Assembly (NCBI GenBank): GCA_046590705.1
Contig: JBKJUK010000389.1
Coordinates: 1 to 6,986, forward strand
DNA from: JBKJUK01 sp046590705
GTDB taxonomy: Bacteria; Acidobacteriota; Thermoanaerobaculia; Gp7-AA8
Length of the DNA: 6,986 bases
Direction of reading: 5' to 3'
The first letter of the stretch is position 1, and every line of letters starts with the position of its first letter. The translations under genes and the position numbers were made by a program. The notes beneath the pieces were generated by a model that was not told where the DNA came from, made no database searches, and saw only the letters and a program-made list of their open reading frames with translations. Below are positions 1 to 6,715 of this stretch, piece after piece.

Positions 1-1
1 C

Positions 2-754
2 TCATAGCGGAGGCGCACCCTCGAGGCTCATCTGTTCCTGCCTGCTCACGACCAATGAAACAGGGTTCCTGTCGGACACGGGTGAGCCATTGAGCGGATA
101 TTGCCGGATGATGATCCCATCGAGAATTCCGGGGTAAGACTCATAGCGCACATTCGAGACTGAGAGCCCTGCGCTCTCGAGAACAGGACGCACGTCCGCG
201 ATTGGCCTGTCGATGAGGTCAGGCATCACAAACTGCATGGGCACCGGTGGATAGGCCACCAGCAGGGATACCGCAGTCTGACCCTTCACCACCGTTCCAG
301 CCGGTGGATTTGAGGCCATGATGTTCTTCCCCGTCGCGTGATCGAGGTACGAGATGTTTCCTAATTTCAGGTTGCGCTGACTGAATCTCAGAAGCGCGGT
401 GCGAGGCGACTGGCCACTCAGGTCGGGCACCGCCAGAATCAGCGGTCCAAGACTTTGCCCTGCGTAAATGCGAGCGCCACGCTTCACGAGGCTGCCCGCG
501 GGGCGATTCTGCCAGACGATTGCACCGTACGGCACTTTGTCGGAGTGGCGATCCCTGTCGTTGTCGATCAGCAGCTCGATCCCACGATCTGACGCGATGG
601 CCGAAGCTCGTGACACATCCCTGCCGATCAACTCCGGCGTCTGCACCGAACGTCCACGGACGAAGATCGTGAACCATAGGTATGAGCTGGCACCGAACGC
701 GACGAAAAGCACACCGGCAAACACCAGTCGGCTGAAGCAACCACGTTCTTTCAT
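2..754 (-). CDS. Membrane-anchored protein with three PASTA domains and no kinase domain
   Basis: This is a complete 250-residue protein whose stop codon sits at the extreme left edge. The N-terminus is short and basic (MKERGCFSR) and is followed by one hydrophobic segment at about residues 10-32, so the rest is probably periplasmic. Three PASTA-like repeats follow, at about 36-103, 105-168 and 173-238. Each opens with a V/TP-D/E-L-G/S/I pattern (TPELIG, VPDLSG, MPDLID), and the repeats carry the usual P-x-G-S/T-V stretch (NRPAGSLV, NPPAGTVV, YPLNGSPV). PASTA domains are known to bind peptidoglycan fragments and usually occur on Ser/Thr kinases or penicillin-binding proteins. Here there is no kinase or transpeptidase domain, so a wall-sensing or scaffold role is inference. 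No earlier in-frame ATG, GTG or TTG exists before the TAA at 830-832, so the ATG at 754 is the sensible start, although no Shine-Dalgarno sequence is visible. It lies 157 bases downstream of lon on the same strand, so co-transcription is possible but unproven. Confidence 0.88.
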   Translation of the reverse strand: MKERGCFSRLVFAGVLFVAFGASSYLWFTIFVRGRSVQTPELIGRDVSRASAIASDRGIELLIDNDRDRHSDKVPYGAIVWQNRPAGSLVKRGARIYAGQSLGPLILAVPDLSGQSPRTALLRFSQRNLKLGNISYLDHATGKNIMASNPPAGTVVKGQTAVSLLVAYPPVPMQFVMPDLIDRPIADVRPVLESAGLSVSNVRYESYPGILDGIIIRQYPLNGSPVSDRNPVSLVVSRQEQMSLEGAPPL

Positions 755-911
755 CGCGGCGAACGAGAACCGAGTACGGGTTCCAGGCGATACAGGCGCC
801 CTTCCTGACTCGCAGGCAATGTCGCGAAATTAGTGAAGAGCGAGAACGGCGCGAGAAGGTCATGGCCGACAGGCTTGATCGCTGAATTACTGAGTACTGG
901 ACTGAAATTCA

Positions 912-3356
912 CTATGGCTCGCTCCGACTGTGTTCCTGATCGTATTCTGCCTGATCATAGCGGCGTTCGCCATCACGAACCATGAGCACCGGGATCAGGG
1001 TTTCTGCCCAGACGTCCTCGACACGCGCCGCGAAGCTGAAGACCAGTCCCTCCTTGATCTCGGAAGGCACTTCATCCAGATCCTTCTTGTTGCCCTCGGG
1101 CAGCACGACTTTCTTGATGTTCGCGCGCTGCGCGGCCATGACCTTTTCTTTGATGCCGCCGACCGAAAGAACCTTCCCTCTAAGGGTGATCTCGCCGGTC
1201 ATGGCAACGTCATGACGCACCGGGCGATCAGCCATGATGGAGGCAATGGTCGTTGCGATCGCGACTCCAGCTGACGGACCATCCTTCGGAATCGCGCCGG
1301 CCGGAAAATGAATGTGAATGTCGGTGTCGCTGAACGCCTGGTCATCAATCTCCAGCTCCCGGGCTTTCGAACGCACGTATGAGTACGCTGCCTGCACCGA
1401 TTCACGCATGACGTCGCCGAGCTGCCCGGTCACGGTGGTGCGCCCGCTTCCCGGCATCCGGGTAGCCTCGATGAACATGATCTCGCCGCCCACGGAGGTC
1501 CAGGCGAGCCCTGTGGAGACTCCGACTTCCGGCTGCCTCTCTGCAAACTCGTGTTCGAAGTGCGGAAGCCCGAGGTAGCTCTCGACCAGGTCCTGCGTCA
1601 CTGCGTAGCCTGACGACCCGTCGCCGGCCACTTTGCGGGCAACCTTGCGGAGAATCGTGGCCAGCTGTCTCTCGAGATTTCGAACTCCCGCTTCCGCCGT
1701 GTAATTGCGGATGACATTGAGGATGGCGCCATCGTCGAGTGTGACGTGTGCCGTGGTTAGGCCATGATCTTCGAGCATCTGCGGAATGATGTGCCGTTTG
1801 GAAATCTCCAGCTTCTCCCGCTCGGTGTAACCGGACAGACGAATGACCTCCATCCGATCACGCAGCGGGCCCGGAATCATGTCGAGCATATTGGCCGTGG
1901 CGATGAACAACGTATGCGACAGGTCGTAAGGGATTTCAAGGTAACGATCGACGAAACTCTGATTCTGGTGAGGATCGAGCACTTCCAGAAGAGCGGACGC
2001 AGGATCACCTCTGAAGTCTTTTCCGATCTTGTCAATCTCGTCGATCATGATCAGCGGATTGGTCACTCCGACATGGATGTAGCTCTGGATCAGTTTGCCC
2101 GGCATCGCGCCGATGTACGTTTTCCGATGCCCACGAATCTCGGCCTCGTCGGTGACACCGCCCACTGACATGCGCACGAACTTTCGCCCGAGAGCGTCGG
2201 CGATGGCCTGTCCCAGCGAAGTCTTCCCCACGCCCGGAGGTCCCGCGAAGCAGAGGATCGGGCCTTTCAAATCGCCCTTCAACTTCATCACAGCCAGAAA
2301 CTCCAGCACCCGCTCTTTGATCTTCTCGAGGCCGTAGTGACGCAGATCCAGAATCGTTTCGGCGGCCTCCAGATCGAGCCGGTCCTCGGTCTTCTCCACC
2401 CATGGGAGTTGCAGCACTGTGTCGAGATGTCCCTTGATTACCGAGTAGTCCGACGACGCTGGTGAAAGAATCGCCAGCCGGCTGATCTCGCGTCGTAACT
2501 GCTCTTTCCACTCAGGATCGAGCGGGAGCGCATCGATTTTCGCTCGATAGGTTTCCGCCTCGCGGTCGGAGGGATTTGCTTCTCCCAGTTCTTCCTGAAT
2601 GACACGGAGCTGCTCACGAAGATAGTTCTCGCGCTCGCGCCGATTGATCGAGTTCTGAATCTGACGCTGCAGATCGCGATCTACATTCGCCTTCCCCAGA
2701 TCGCGCTGCACGAAGTCGATGAGTAATTCGAGCCGGCGCAAAGGGTTCACTGTTTCGAGCAGCTGCTGTTTTTCCTCGAGGGGCAGATTGACGAACGTCG
2801 CCAGCAGATCCGCGAAGACATCGGGACCTTCTTCGACATTCATCTTCAAAATATTGAGCAGTTCGGACGAGTAGCGTGAGTCGCTTTCCACCAGTTTTTC
2901 GAAGACGGCGATCGCGCGCGCCACCAATTCCTGAATCTTCGGAGAACCGGGAACAGATGCTGGAGGAATCTCGCGAAGGCGCCCTTCGAAGTACGGTTCG
3001 AACTGAGTCATCTGCACCAGTTCGATCCGCCGCCTTCCCTGCAGAAACAGCTGATAGCGATCCTCGGAGAGCGGCAGTCGCTGCACGATAGCGGCAAGCA
3101 CGCCGACTTTCGCGAGATCTTCCGGTTTCGGGTTGTCCTTATCACCGCTTTTCTGACAGAACGCCGCGATCAGATTGTGATCGTCGGGCAGGGCACGCAG
3201 CATGCGGACGTTTCGATCAATCCCAACCTGCAATGAGAGAACGCCACCAGGAAAGAGAACAGATGAAACCAGCGGGATGATGGGGAGCCGGCTCGGGACG
3301 TCGACTTCCAGCCACTCCGAGAGCTGTTGCGCTTTTTCTTTCGGTTTTGTCGGCAT
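912..3356 (-). CDS. lon: ATP-dependent Lon protease (endopeptidase La)
   Basis: This 814-residue protein has the full length of a bacterial LonA and would degrade misfolded and regulatory proteins in the cytoplasm as a ring-shaped hexamer. The N-terminal substrate-binding domain (about 24-215) opens with LPIIPLVSSVLFPGGVL, and a helical region rich in charged residues follows (about 215-310). The AAA+ module carries Walker A GPPGVGKT (372-379), Walker B LIMIDEID (435-442), sensor-1 ATAN (486-489), an arginine finger in DRME (R501) and sensor-2 AGVR (R559). The spacing of the last two matches E. coli R484 and R542. The protease domain carries KDGPSAG with catalytic Ser695 and GGIKEK with Lys738. 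These are 43 residues apart, as in E. coli S679/K722, so the enzyme should be active. It ends in a short charged tail (about 792-814). It is divergent from the PHP gene. A REP-like repeat begins 54 bases upstream of its start. No clear Shine-Dalgarno, sigma-32 or CtsR/HAIR-type site is visible in those 54 bases. The ATG at 3356 fits the family N-terminus. Confidence 0.98.
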   Translation of the reverse strand: MPTKPKEKAQQLSEWLEVDVPSRLPIIPLVSSVLFPGGVLSLQVGIDRNVRMLRALPDDHNLIAAFCQKSGDKDNPKPEDLAKVGVLAAIVQRLPLSEDRYQLFLQGRRRIELVQMTQFEPYFEGRLREIPPASVPGSPKIQELVARAIAVFEKLVESDSRYSSELLNILKMNVEEGPDVFADLLATFVNLPLEEKQQLLETVNPLRRLELLIDFVQRDLGKANVDRDLQRQIQNSINRRERENYLREQLRVIQEELGEANPSDREAETYRAKIDALPLDPEWKEQLRREISRLAILSPASSDYSVIKGHLDTVLQLPWVEKTEDRLDLEAAETILDLRHYGLEKIKERVLEFLAVMKLKGDLKGPILCFAGPPGVGKTSLGQAIADALGRKFVRMSVGGVTDEAEIRGHRKTYIGAMPGKLIQSYIHVGVTNPLIMIDEIDKIGKDFRGDPASALLEVLDPHQNQSFVDRYLEIPYDLSHTLFIATANMLDMIPGPLRDRMEVIRLSGYTEREKLEISKRHIIPQMLEDHGLTTAHVTLDDGAILNVIRNYTAEAGVRNLERQLATILRKVARKVAGDGSSGYAVTQDLVESYLGLPHFEHEFAERQPEVGVSTGLAWTSVGGEIMFIEATRMPGSGRTTVTGQLGDVMRESVQAAYSYVRSKARELEIDDQAFSDTDIHIHFPAGAIPKDGPSAGVAIATTIASIMADRPVRHDVAMTGEITLRGKVLSVGGIKEKVMAAQRANIKKVVLPEGNKKDLDEVPSEIKEGLVFSFAARVEDVWAETLIPVLMVRDGERRYDQAEYDQEHSRSEP

Positions 3357-3410
3357 ATTAGCTTCGGTCTTCCGCGTATACTACGTGCGGACCTCGCTCC
3401 GTTGAGTTCC

Positions 3411-3492
3411 GTAGGGGCGAACTGCGTTCGCCCGCTCTCTCGGTCGCTTCGTGAAATACACCGGTGAGCGGGCGCGCGCAACGCGCCCCTAC
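3411..3492. repeat. REP/BIME-like palindromic repeat, copy 1 (intact arms)
   Basis: This 82-bp element begins with GTAG (3411-3414) directly followed by a perfect hairpin, GGGCGAAC-TGC-GTTCGCCC (3415-3433). It ends with a second hairpin, GGGCGCG-CGCAA-CGCGCCC (3470-3488), directly followed by CTAC (3489-3492). The outermost bases GTAGGGGC and GCCCCTAC are also complementary, so the unit can fold as two small hairpins or as one long stem. A GTAG tetranucleotide at the foot of a hairpin is the known hallmark of REP sequences moved by RAYT transposases, and an inverted pair of REPs is a BIME. Assignment to that class is inference from layout, since no transposase is in view. It lies between the divergent lon and PHP genes. 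No target-site duplication is evident in the flanks. Confidence 0.75.
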
Positions 3493-3570
3493 AGACATCC
3501 ATCGTCACACAGATACTCTAGAAAGCTGCTCCGAATCCGTGTCAAATACTCTTCGCCGCCTTCCCATCGA

Positions 3571-4551
3571 ATGAACGAACCGGTCACACATGAAATTCTG
3601 GCAGATCCCGCTTACAAAAAGGTGGACCTGCACTGTCACAGCCGTTTCTCGGTCTTCAAGTACTTCCGCCGCGCCAACACTCGCGATTGCTATAACTCCC
3701 CTGAAGATGTCTACAGGCTGGCCAAAGAGCGCGGAATGTCGTATGTCACGCTCTCGGATCACGACTCCATCGACGGCGCTCTCTACCTTCTCAACAAGCA
3801 CCCTGAGATCAACGATTTCTTCATCTCCGAAGAGGTCGAGACCTATTTTCCGGAGACCGGCCAGCGCGTTCACATCGGCGTGTACGACCTCGACGAAGAG
3901 CAGCATCGTGAGATTCAGAAACTACGTCCCGACATCCGCGAGTTGGTTCCCTATCTGAAGTCGCAGAATCTGGTCTTTGCAGTCAACCACCTTCTGCAGA
4001 ATTACCGGATGAAAAACGTCGCCTCCAAATACATCGGCGAGATGATCGAGATGTTCGATATCTTCGAGGTTCTCAACGGGGCCATGGCTTCCTCAAACAA
4101 CAAGATGGTGCGGCAACTCGTCGATACGTTCCGCACGGAAGGTCGACGCATGTCGATGGTGGGCGGCTCCGATGCTCATACGCTCAAACACGTGGCCAAG
4201 GTTTACACGGTCTCCAAGGCGGACTCGATCGCTGAGTTCCTCGAGAATGTACGGAATGGAGAGTGCTTCGCCTGGGGCGAGGAAATGCGCTTCCGCGATC
4301 TCGTGTCGGACATCTACCTGCTGATGATCTCCTACAACAGCCAGGCGGCCAACGACTTCAGCTCCGCCGACTACTCCGGCTCCGAGAAAACGATTCAACT
4401 GGTAGGTAGACTTGCCAGCATTCCTATCGGCATCTCAGGGATTCCTGCAGCAATCACTTCGCTCAATTACCTCAAGCAGATTGTCATCGGCCGAGGCCTT
4501 AATCTTCGCTTTCAGAAGCTGGTCGAAGAGATTCGCAGGCCAGTGGTCTAA
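3571..4551 (+). CDS. PHP-domain metal-dependent phosphoesterase with a C-terminal extension
   Basis: This 326-residue protein has the metal-binding signature of the PHP superfamily: DLHCHS (H21, H23), SDHD (62-65), acidic E87/E88/E90, HIGVYDLD (H101), NH (139-140) and GGSDAH (D201, H203). PHP enzymes hydrolyse phosphate esters using a two- or three-metal centre. Known members include TrpH/RNase AM, histidinol phosphatase and the domain in bacterial replicative polymerases. The lack of polymerase domains and the 326-residue length make it a stand-alone enzyme. Its substrate cannot be read from sequence. After the catalytic part (to about 237) it has an unusual extension with a Ser/Asp-rich linker and a hydrophobic stretch at about 275-306, ending in a basic amphipathic tail. 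The ATG at 3571 is preferred because the longer in-frame ORF, from 3451, would start inside the palindromic repeat and adds 40 Arg/Ser-rich residues unlike a PHP N-terminus. No Shine-Dalgarno sequence is visible. REP-like repeats flank the gene on both sides. Confidence 0.88.
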   Translation: MNEPVTHEILADPAYKKVDLHCHSRFSVFKYFRRANTRDCYNSPEDVYRLAKERGMSYVTLSDHDSIDGALYLLNKHPEINDFFISEEVETYFPETGQRVHIGVYDLDEEQHREIQKLRPDIRELVPYLKSQNLVFAVNHLLQNYRMKNVASKYIGEMIEMFDIFEVLNGAMASSNNKMVRQLVDTFRTEGRRMSMVGGSDAHTLKHVAKVYTVSKADSIAEFLENVRNGECFAWGEEMRFRDLVSDIYLLMISYNSQAANDFSSADYSGSEKTIQLVGRLASIPIGISGIPAAITSLNYLKQIVIGRGLNLRFQKLVEEIRRPVV

Positions 4552-4609
4552 GCGCCTGGCATCACTTCATACGACGAACCGTCGCAGTCGACACCTTGCG
4601 CGAGGTTCT

Positions 4610-4692
4610 GTAGGGGCACGTTGCGCGCGCCCGCTCTGCGGTGCTTCTTCACGGAACGGCCGGGAATTCGGACGAACGCAGTTCGCCCCTAC
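4610..4692. repeat. REP/BIME-like palindromic repeat, copy 2 (inverted relative to copy 1)
   Basis: This 83-bp element is the inverted relative of the one at 3411-3492. Aligned by eye as reverse complement, about 69 of 83 positions agree. One end is identical over 20 bases and the other has one change in about 27, while the central spacer is diverged. It has GTAG (4610-4613) before a hairpin (4614-4632) and CTAC (4689-4692) after a hairpin (4670-4688). Each hairpin has one imperfect pair. It sits in the gap between the converging PHP and outer-membrane-protein genes, 58 bases after the PHP stop and 42 bases after the barrel-gene stop. There it could act as a bidirectional transcription-ending or mRNA-stabilising structure (inference). 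No T-run follows the hairpins, so it is not a canonical intrinsic terminator. Confidence 0.72.
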
Positions 4693-4734
4693 CGCGAGCC
4701 CTGAAGTCGAATCAATTGTCGTCGACAGCCTCGC

Positions 4735-6510
4735 TCAGAACGAAAAGGCCAGGCCACCGATCAACCGGCGCTCCACCGCTGCTGTCTTGACACTCGACAT
4801 CGGACGCGCCACCTGACGAGCAAGGTCGACGCCCAGCAGCAGGGTGATTCCAGCAGGCGCACGAAGCGATTGCAGGCTCTGCCCCACGCGAAGGTTCAGT
4901 CGCTCGTTTTCGGCATCGCTCCAGGCGTTCTGGAACTCCTCCTTATCGACGTAACGGTAGGAAACGTCGATCGAAGTCCCACTCGGCTGGTAGAGAGTGG
5001 CCACAGTGCCGACAAAGTAGTCCCTTGCCTCGAGAGGCTGATCGACGCCGATCGTCCTTCCCGCGGAAGCGGCGAGATTTACCTGCGTGGTGCCTGCGAC
5101 TTTCCGCTGGAAACTCACCCTGACATCACGCTGCAGGTCGCCTGGTCGAATGGTGAAACTGTCCCAGAGCGGACCGTCGGTTTCGGAGAAGACCACCCGA
5201 ATCGCCTCATCGAAACCCGACTGCGAAGCAACTAAAACGATCTCGCCACCGGCTTTGTTTCCACGGGTGAAGCCGATCGAGTATCGGTACAGCGGGCTTG
5301 ATGTGAGCGAGTCGCCGAAGAGCGCCAGCGAAGGAGCGCTCGAGTCTGCGACTGCGCTGGACTTCATTTTATATAGCCCGCTGACATGAATCGAATTCAA
5401 GGTTCCGACTCGAAAATTCGCGCTGGTCTCAGGCGCGAACTGACCGCCGCCATTTCTCAGAAACGCACGGACGCCGTAACGCACGTCGAGATTCGAAGTG
5501 AGCCTGCTGCCCGCAGTGCTGATCACATCAGCGCGACGATTCAAAGAAAGATCGCCGGTATAACCGGGAACGATCTCCTGCTGTAGACGAACCGAGATGT
5601 CCACGCCGGCGTCCGTCCCGATCCTGAAATGCGAACCGCCCGTGAGTTCGAAGAGTTCGCTGGAGTGAAGATCCTCGCGGTCCAGGACGTTCTGCTGAGC
5701 GAGATAACGCACCTGCAGGTTGCCGGACGATCCTGCCCACTGGAGCTTGTGCCATTCGAGGTCAGCACCATCCTCGGTGCCGCTCAACCGTGTCGGTCGC
5801 CAGCTGTTGCGCGTCGAAGCCAGCGTCACCGTATTTCCCGGTGCGGTTTGCAGCCGCATACTCATGCCGCTCGATTCCGCTGAATGCCCACCCGAGGTGA
5901 ACGCTCCGTTCTCGTCGGTACGATGGAGGCGACCTTTGATTCCAACGCTCCAGCCATCGCCGATTGGGGCTTCGAGTCCGAGATCGGTCTGCGTGTAATT
6001 CGCCGAAGTACTCCCCTCGCTCACAGCTGCAACCGAGGCCATCTCTCCGCGGAATCGTGGCGCCTCGTTTTCTGTAACGGCTTCGGGAAGCGCGAGGTTC
6101 AGCTCCCTGAGGACGTCCGCAGGCACCGCCCGACGAATCTCCCAGATTCTCTGATTCTTCTGCTCGCGACTGAGTAGTGACTCATTCTGAAGCTTCACCG
6201 CGATCCGCTGCCCTGTCCGTTCAGGAGAGATCGTCAGCACGCCAGGCATGAATCCATTTTTCACCACGATCAGACGGTAGACGCTCGACGGCAGTGCTGC
6301 CAGATGGAAAGAGCCGTCGTGGAGCGAAAAGGTCTGCCGCGTGTAGTAGCCGGTGACGTCGAAGGCGACCACCAGTGCGTTCTCGATCGGCCGGGCGGCG
6401 TCAGTGACTCTCCCGATGACTTCCATGGCCGTGGAGGCATCAGCCCGCGCGCTACCCGAAAGAAGAATCAGGCACAGGAGCATCGCCGTCGCTGCAATCG
6501 ATCGTTTCAT
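4735..6510 (-). CDS. Outer-membrane beta-barrel protein with N-terminal carboxypeptidase-regulatory-like domain
   Basis: This is a 591-residue exported protein. A signal peptide is clear: basic MKR, a hydrophobic core to about residue 20, and a likely cleavage after SARA or ADA at about 23-25. Residues 29-107 form a carboxypeptidase-regulatory-like (Ig-like) domain, seen in VIGRVTDAARPIENALVVAF, DGSFHLAALPSSVYRLIV and the conserved KNGF turn. A charged helical linker follows (about 110-145). From about 160 to the end the sequence alternates short amphipathic strands and polar turns, roughly twenty strands by eye, and ends in AFSF. A C-terminal aromatic residue after a beta strand is the known BAM insertion signal. 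The same N-domain occurs on TonB-dependent receptors and Oar-like proteins, but I see no plug domain and the protein is shorter than those families, so a TonB-dependent transport role is not supported. Function is unknown. The ATG at 6510 is chosen for the signal peptide. Upstream pairing to 16S rRNA is weak. It converges on the PHP gene. Confidence 0.8.
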   Translation of the reverse strand: MKRSIAATAMLLCLILLSGSARADASTAMEVIGRVTDAARPIENALVVAFDVTGYYTRQTFSLHDGSFHLAALPSSVYRLIVVKNGFMPGVLTISPERTGQRIAVKLQNESLLSREQKNQRIWEIRRAVPADVLRELNLALPEAVTENEAPRFRGEMASVAAVSEGSTSANYTQTDLGLEAPIGDGWSVGIKGRLHRTDENGAFTSGGHSAESSGMSMRLQTAPGNTVTLASTRNSWRPTRLSGTEDGADLEWHKLQWAGSSGNLQVRYLAQQNVLDREDLHSSELFELTGGSHFRIGTDAGVDISVRLQQEIVPGYTGDLSLNRRADVISTAGSRLTSNLDVRYGVRAFLRNGGGQFAPETSANFRVGTLNSIHVSGLYKMKSSAVADSSAPSLALFGDSLTSSPLYRYSIGFTRGNKAGGEIVLVASQSGFDEAIRVVFSETDGPLWDSFTIRPGDLQRDVRVSFQRKVAGTTQVNLAASAGRTIGVDQPLEARDYFVGTVATLYQPSGTSIDVSYRYVDKEEFQNAWSDAENERLNLRVGQSLQSLRAPAGITLLLGVDLARQVARPMSSVKTAAVERRLIGGLAFSF

Positions 6511-6559
6511 GGTTCGCTCAATCGTCGTTAAAAGTCTATGCCTCTCGCCTTCCAGAGTA

Positions 6560-6582
6560 CAGCCTGAACTGCCAGCCTGAAC
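6560..6582. repeat. 10-bp direct repeat upstream of the outer-membrane protein gene
   Basis: CAGCCTGAAC occurs at 6560-6569 and again at 6573-6582, separated by TGC, giving a 13-base period. On the minus strand it reads as two copies of GTTCAGGCTG located 50-72 bases before the ATG of the barrel gene. That is a plausible place for an operator or activator site, but it could equally be a chance small duplication. No convincing -35/-10 pair could be fixed nearby. Confidence 0.4.
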
Positions 6583-6630
6583 CAGACAGCATAAAGATTA
6601 CTTCCATCCTCGAGTTACCGAATCCCACTG

Positions 6631-6652
6631 AAAAGGAAGGACTCCCCAGTCC
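6631..6652 (-). terminator. Possible intrinsic terminator of the pyruvate kinase gene
   Basis: Read on the minus strand, a 5-bp stem with a four-base loop (GGACT-GGGG-AGTCC, 6639-6652) is followed by the pyrimidine-rich tail TTCCTTTT (6631-6638). It lies 57 bases after the pyruvate kinase stop. The stem is short and the T-run is interrupted by C, so termination may be weak. Confidence 0.35.
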
Positions 6653-6687
6653 GGCCCTCGCATGGCTCCTACAACATCGGATTTCAG

Positions 6688-6715
6688 CCCCGGCCCCCGG
6701 CCCCAATCTCAGCCC
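6688..6715 (-). other. G-rich tract just after the pyruvate kinase stop (possible G-quadruplex)
   Basis: On the minus strand there are four G-runs in order: GGG (6713-6715, inside the last codons), GGGG (6701-6704), GGGGG (6694-6698) and GGGG (6688-6691). The loops are 8, 2 and 2 bases. The first loop is one base beyond the usual 7-base rule. The GGCC repeats could instead form a small hairpin. This is a sequence observation only, with no evidence of function. Confidence 0.35.

Noticed and set aside
219..863. Long open frame on the minus strand overlapping the PASTA gene
   Set aside because: Its translation is Arg/Ser/Trp-rich with no recognisable domain and it overlaps a protein with three clear PASTA repeats in another frame.
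881..911. Possible terminator directly after lon (GAATT...AATTC complementarity)
   Set aside because: The stem is five AT-rich pairs with a 17-base loop and no T-run, too weak to call.
1764..2168. Plus-strand open frame opposite the lon AAA+ domain
   Set aside because: It is antisense to the conserved Walker B and flanking region of lon. Its codon pattern is explained as the complement of lon.
2032..2511. Second minus-strand frame within lon
   Set aside because: It lies in a shifted frame over the Walker A region, is Arg/Gly-rich, and has no family features.
3451..3570. N-terminal extension of the PHP protein from an upstream in-frame ATG/GTG region
   Set aside because: The first bases fall inside the palindromic repeat and the added 40 residues are Arg/Ser-rich, unlike PHP N-termini. 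The ATG at 3571 places DLHCH at residues 19-23, as expected.
4572..4584. Small hairpin CGACG-AAC-CGTCG after the PHP stop codon as a terminator
   Set aside because: The stem is only 5 bp and no T-run follows it, so it is not supported as an intrinsic terminator.
3411..4692. Composite transposon carrying the PHP gene between two repeats
   Set aside because: There is no transposase, no target-site duplication, and the repeats fit the small intergenic REP class. The gene itself shows no obvious composition shift.
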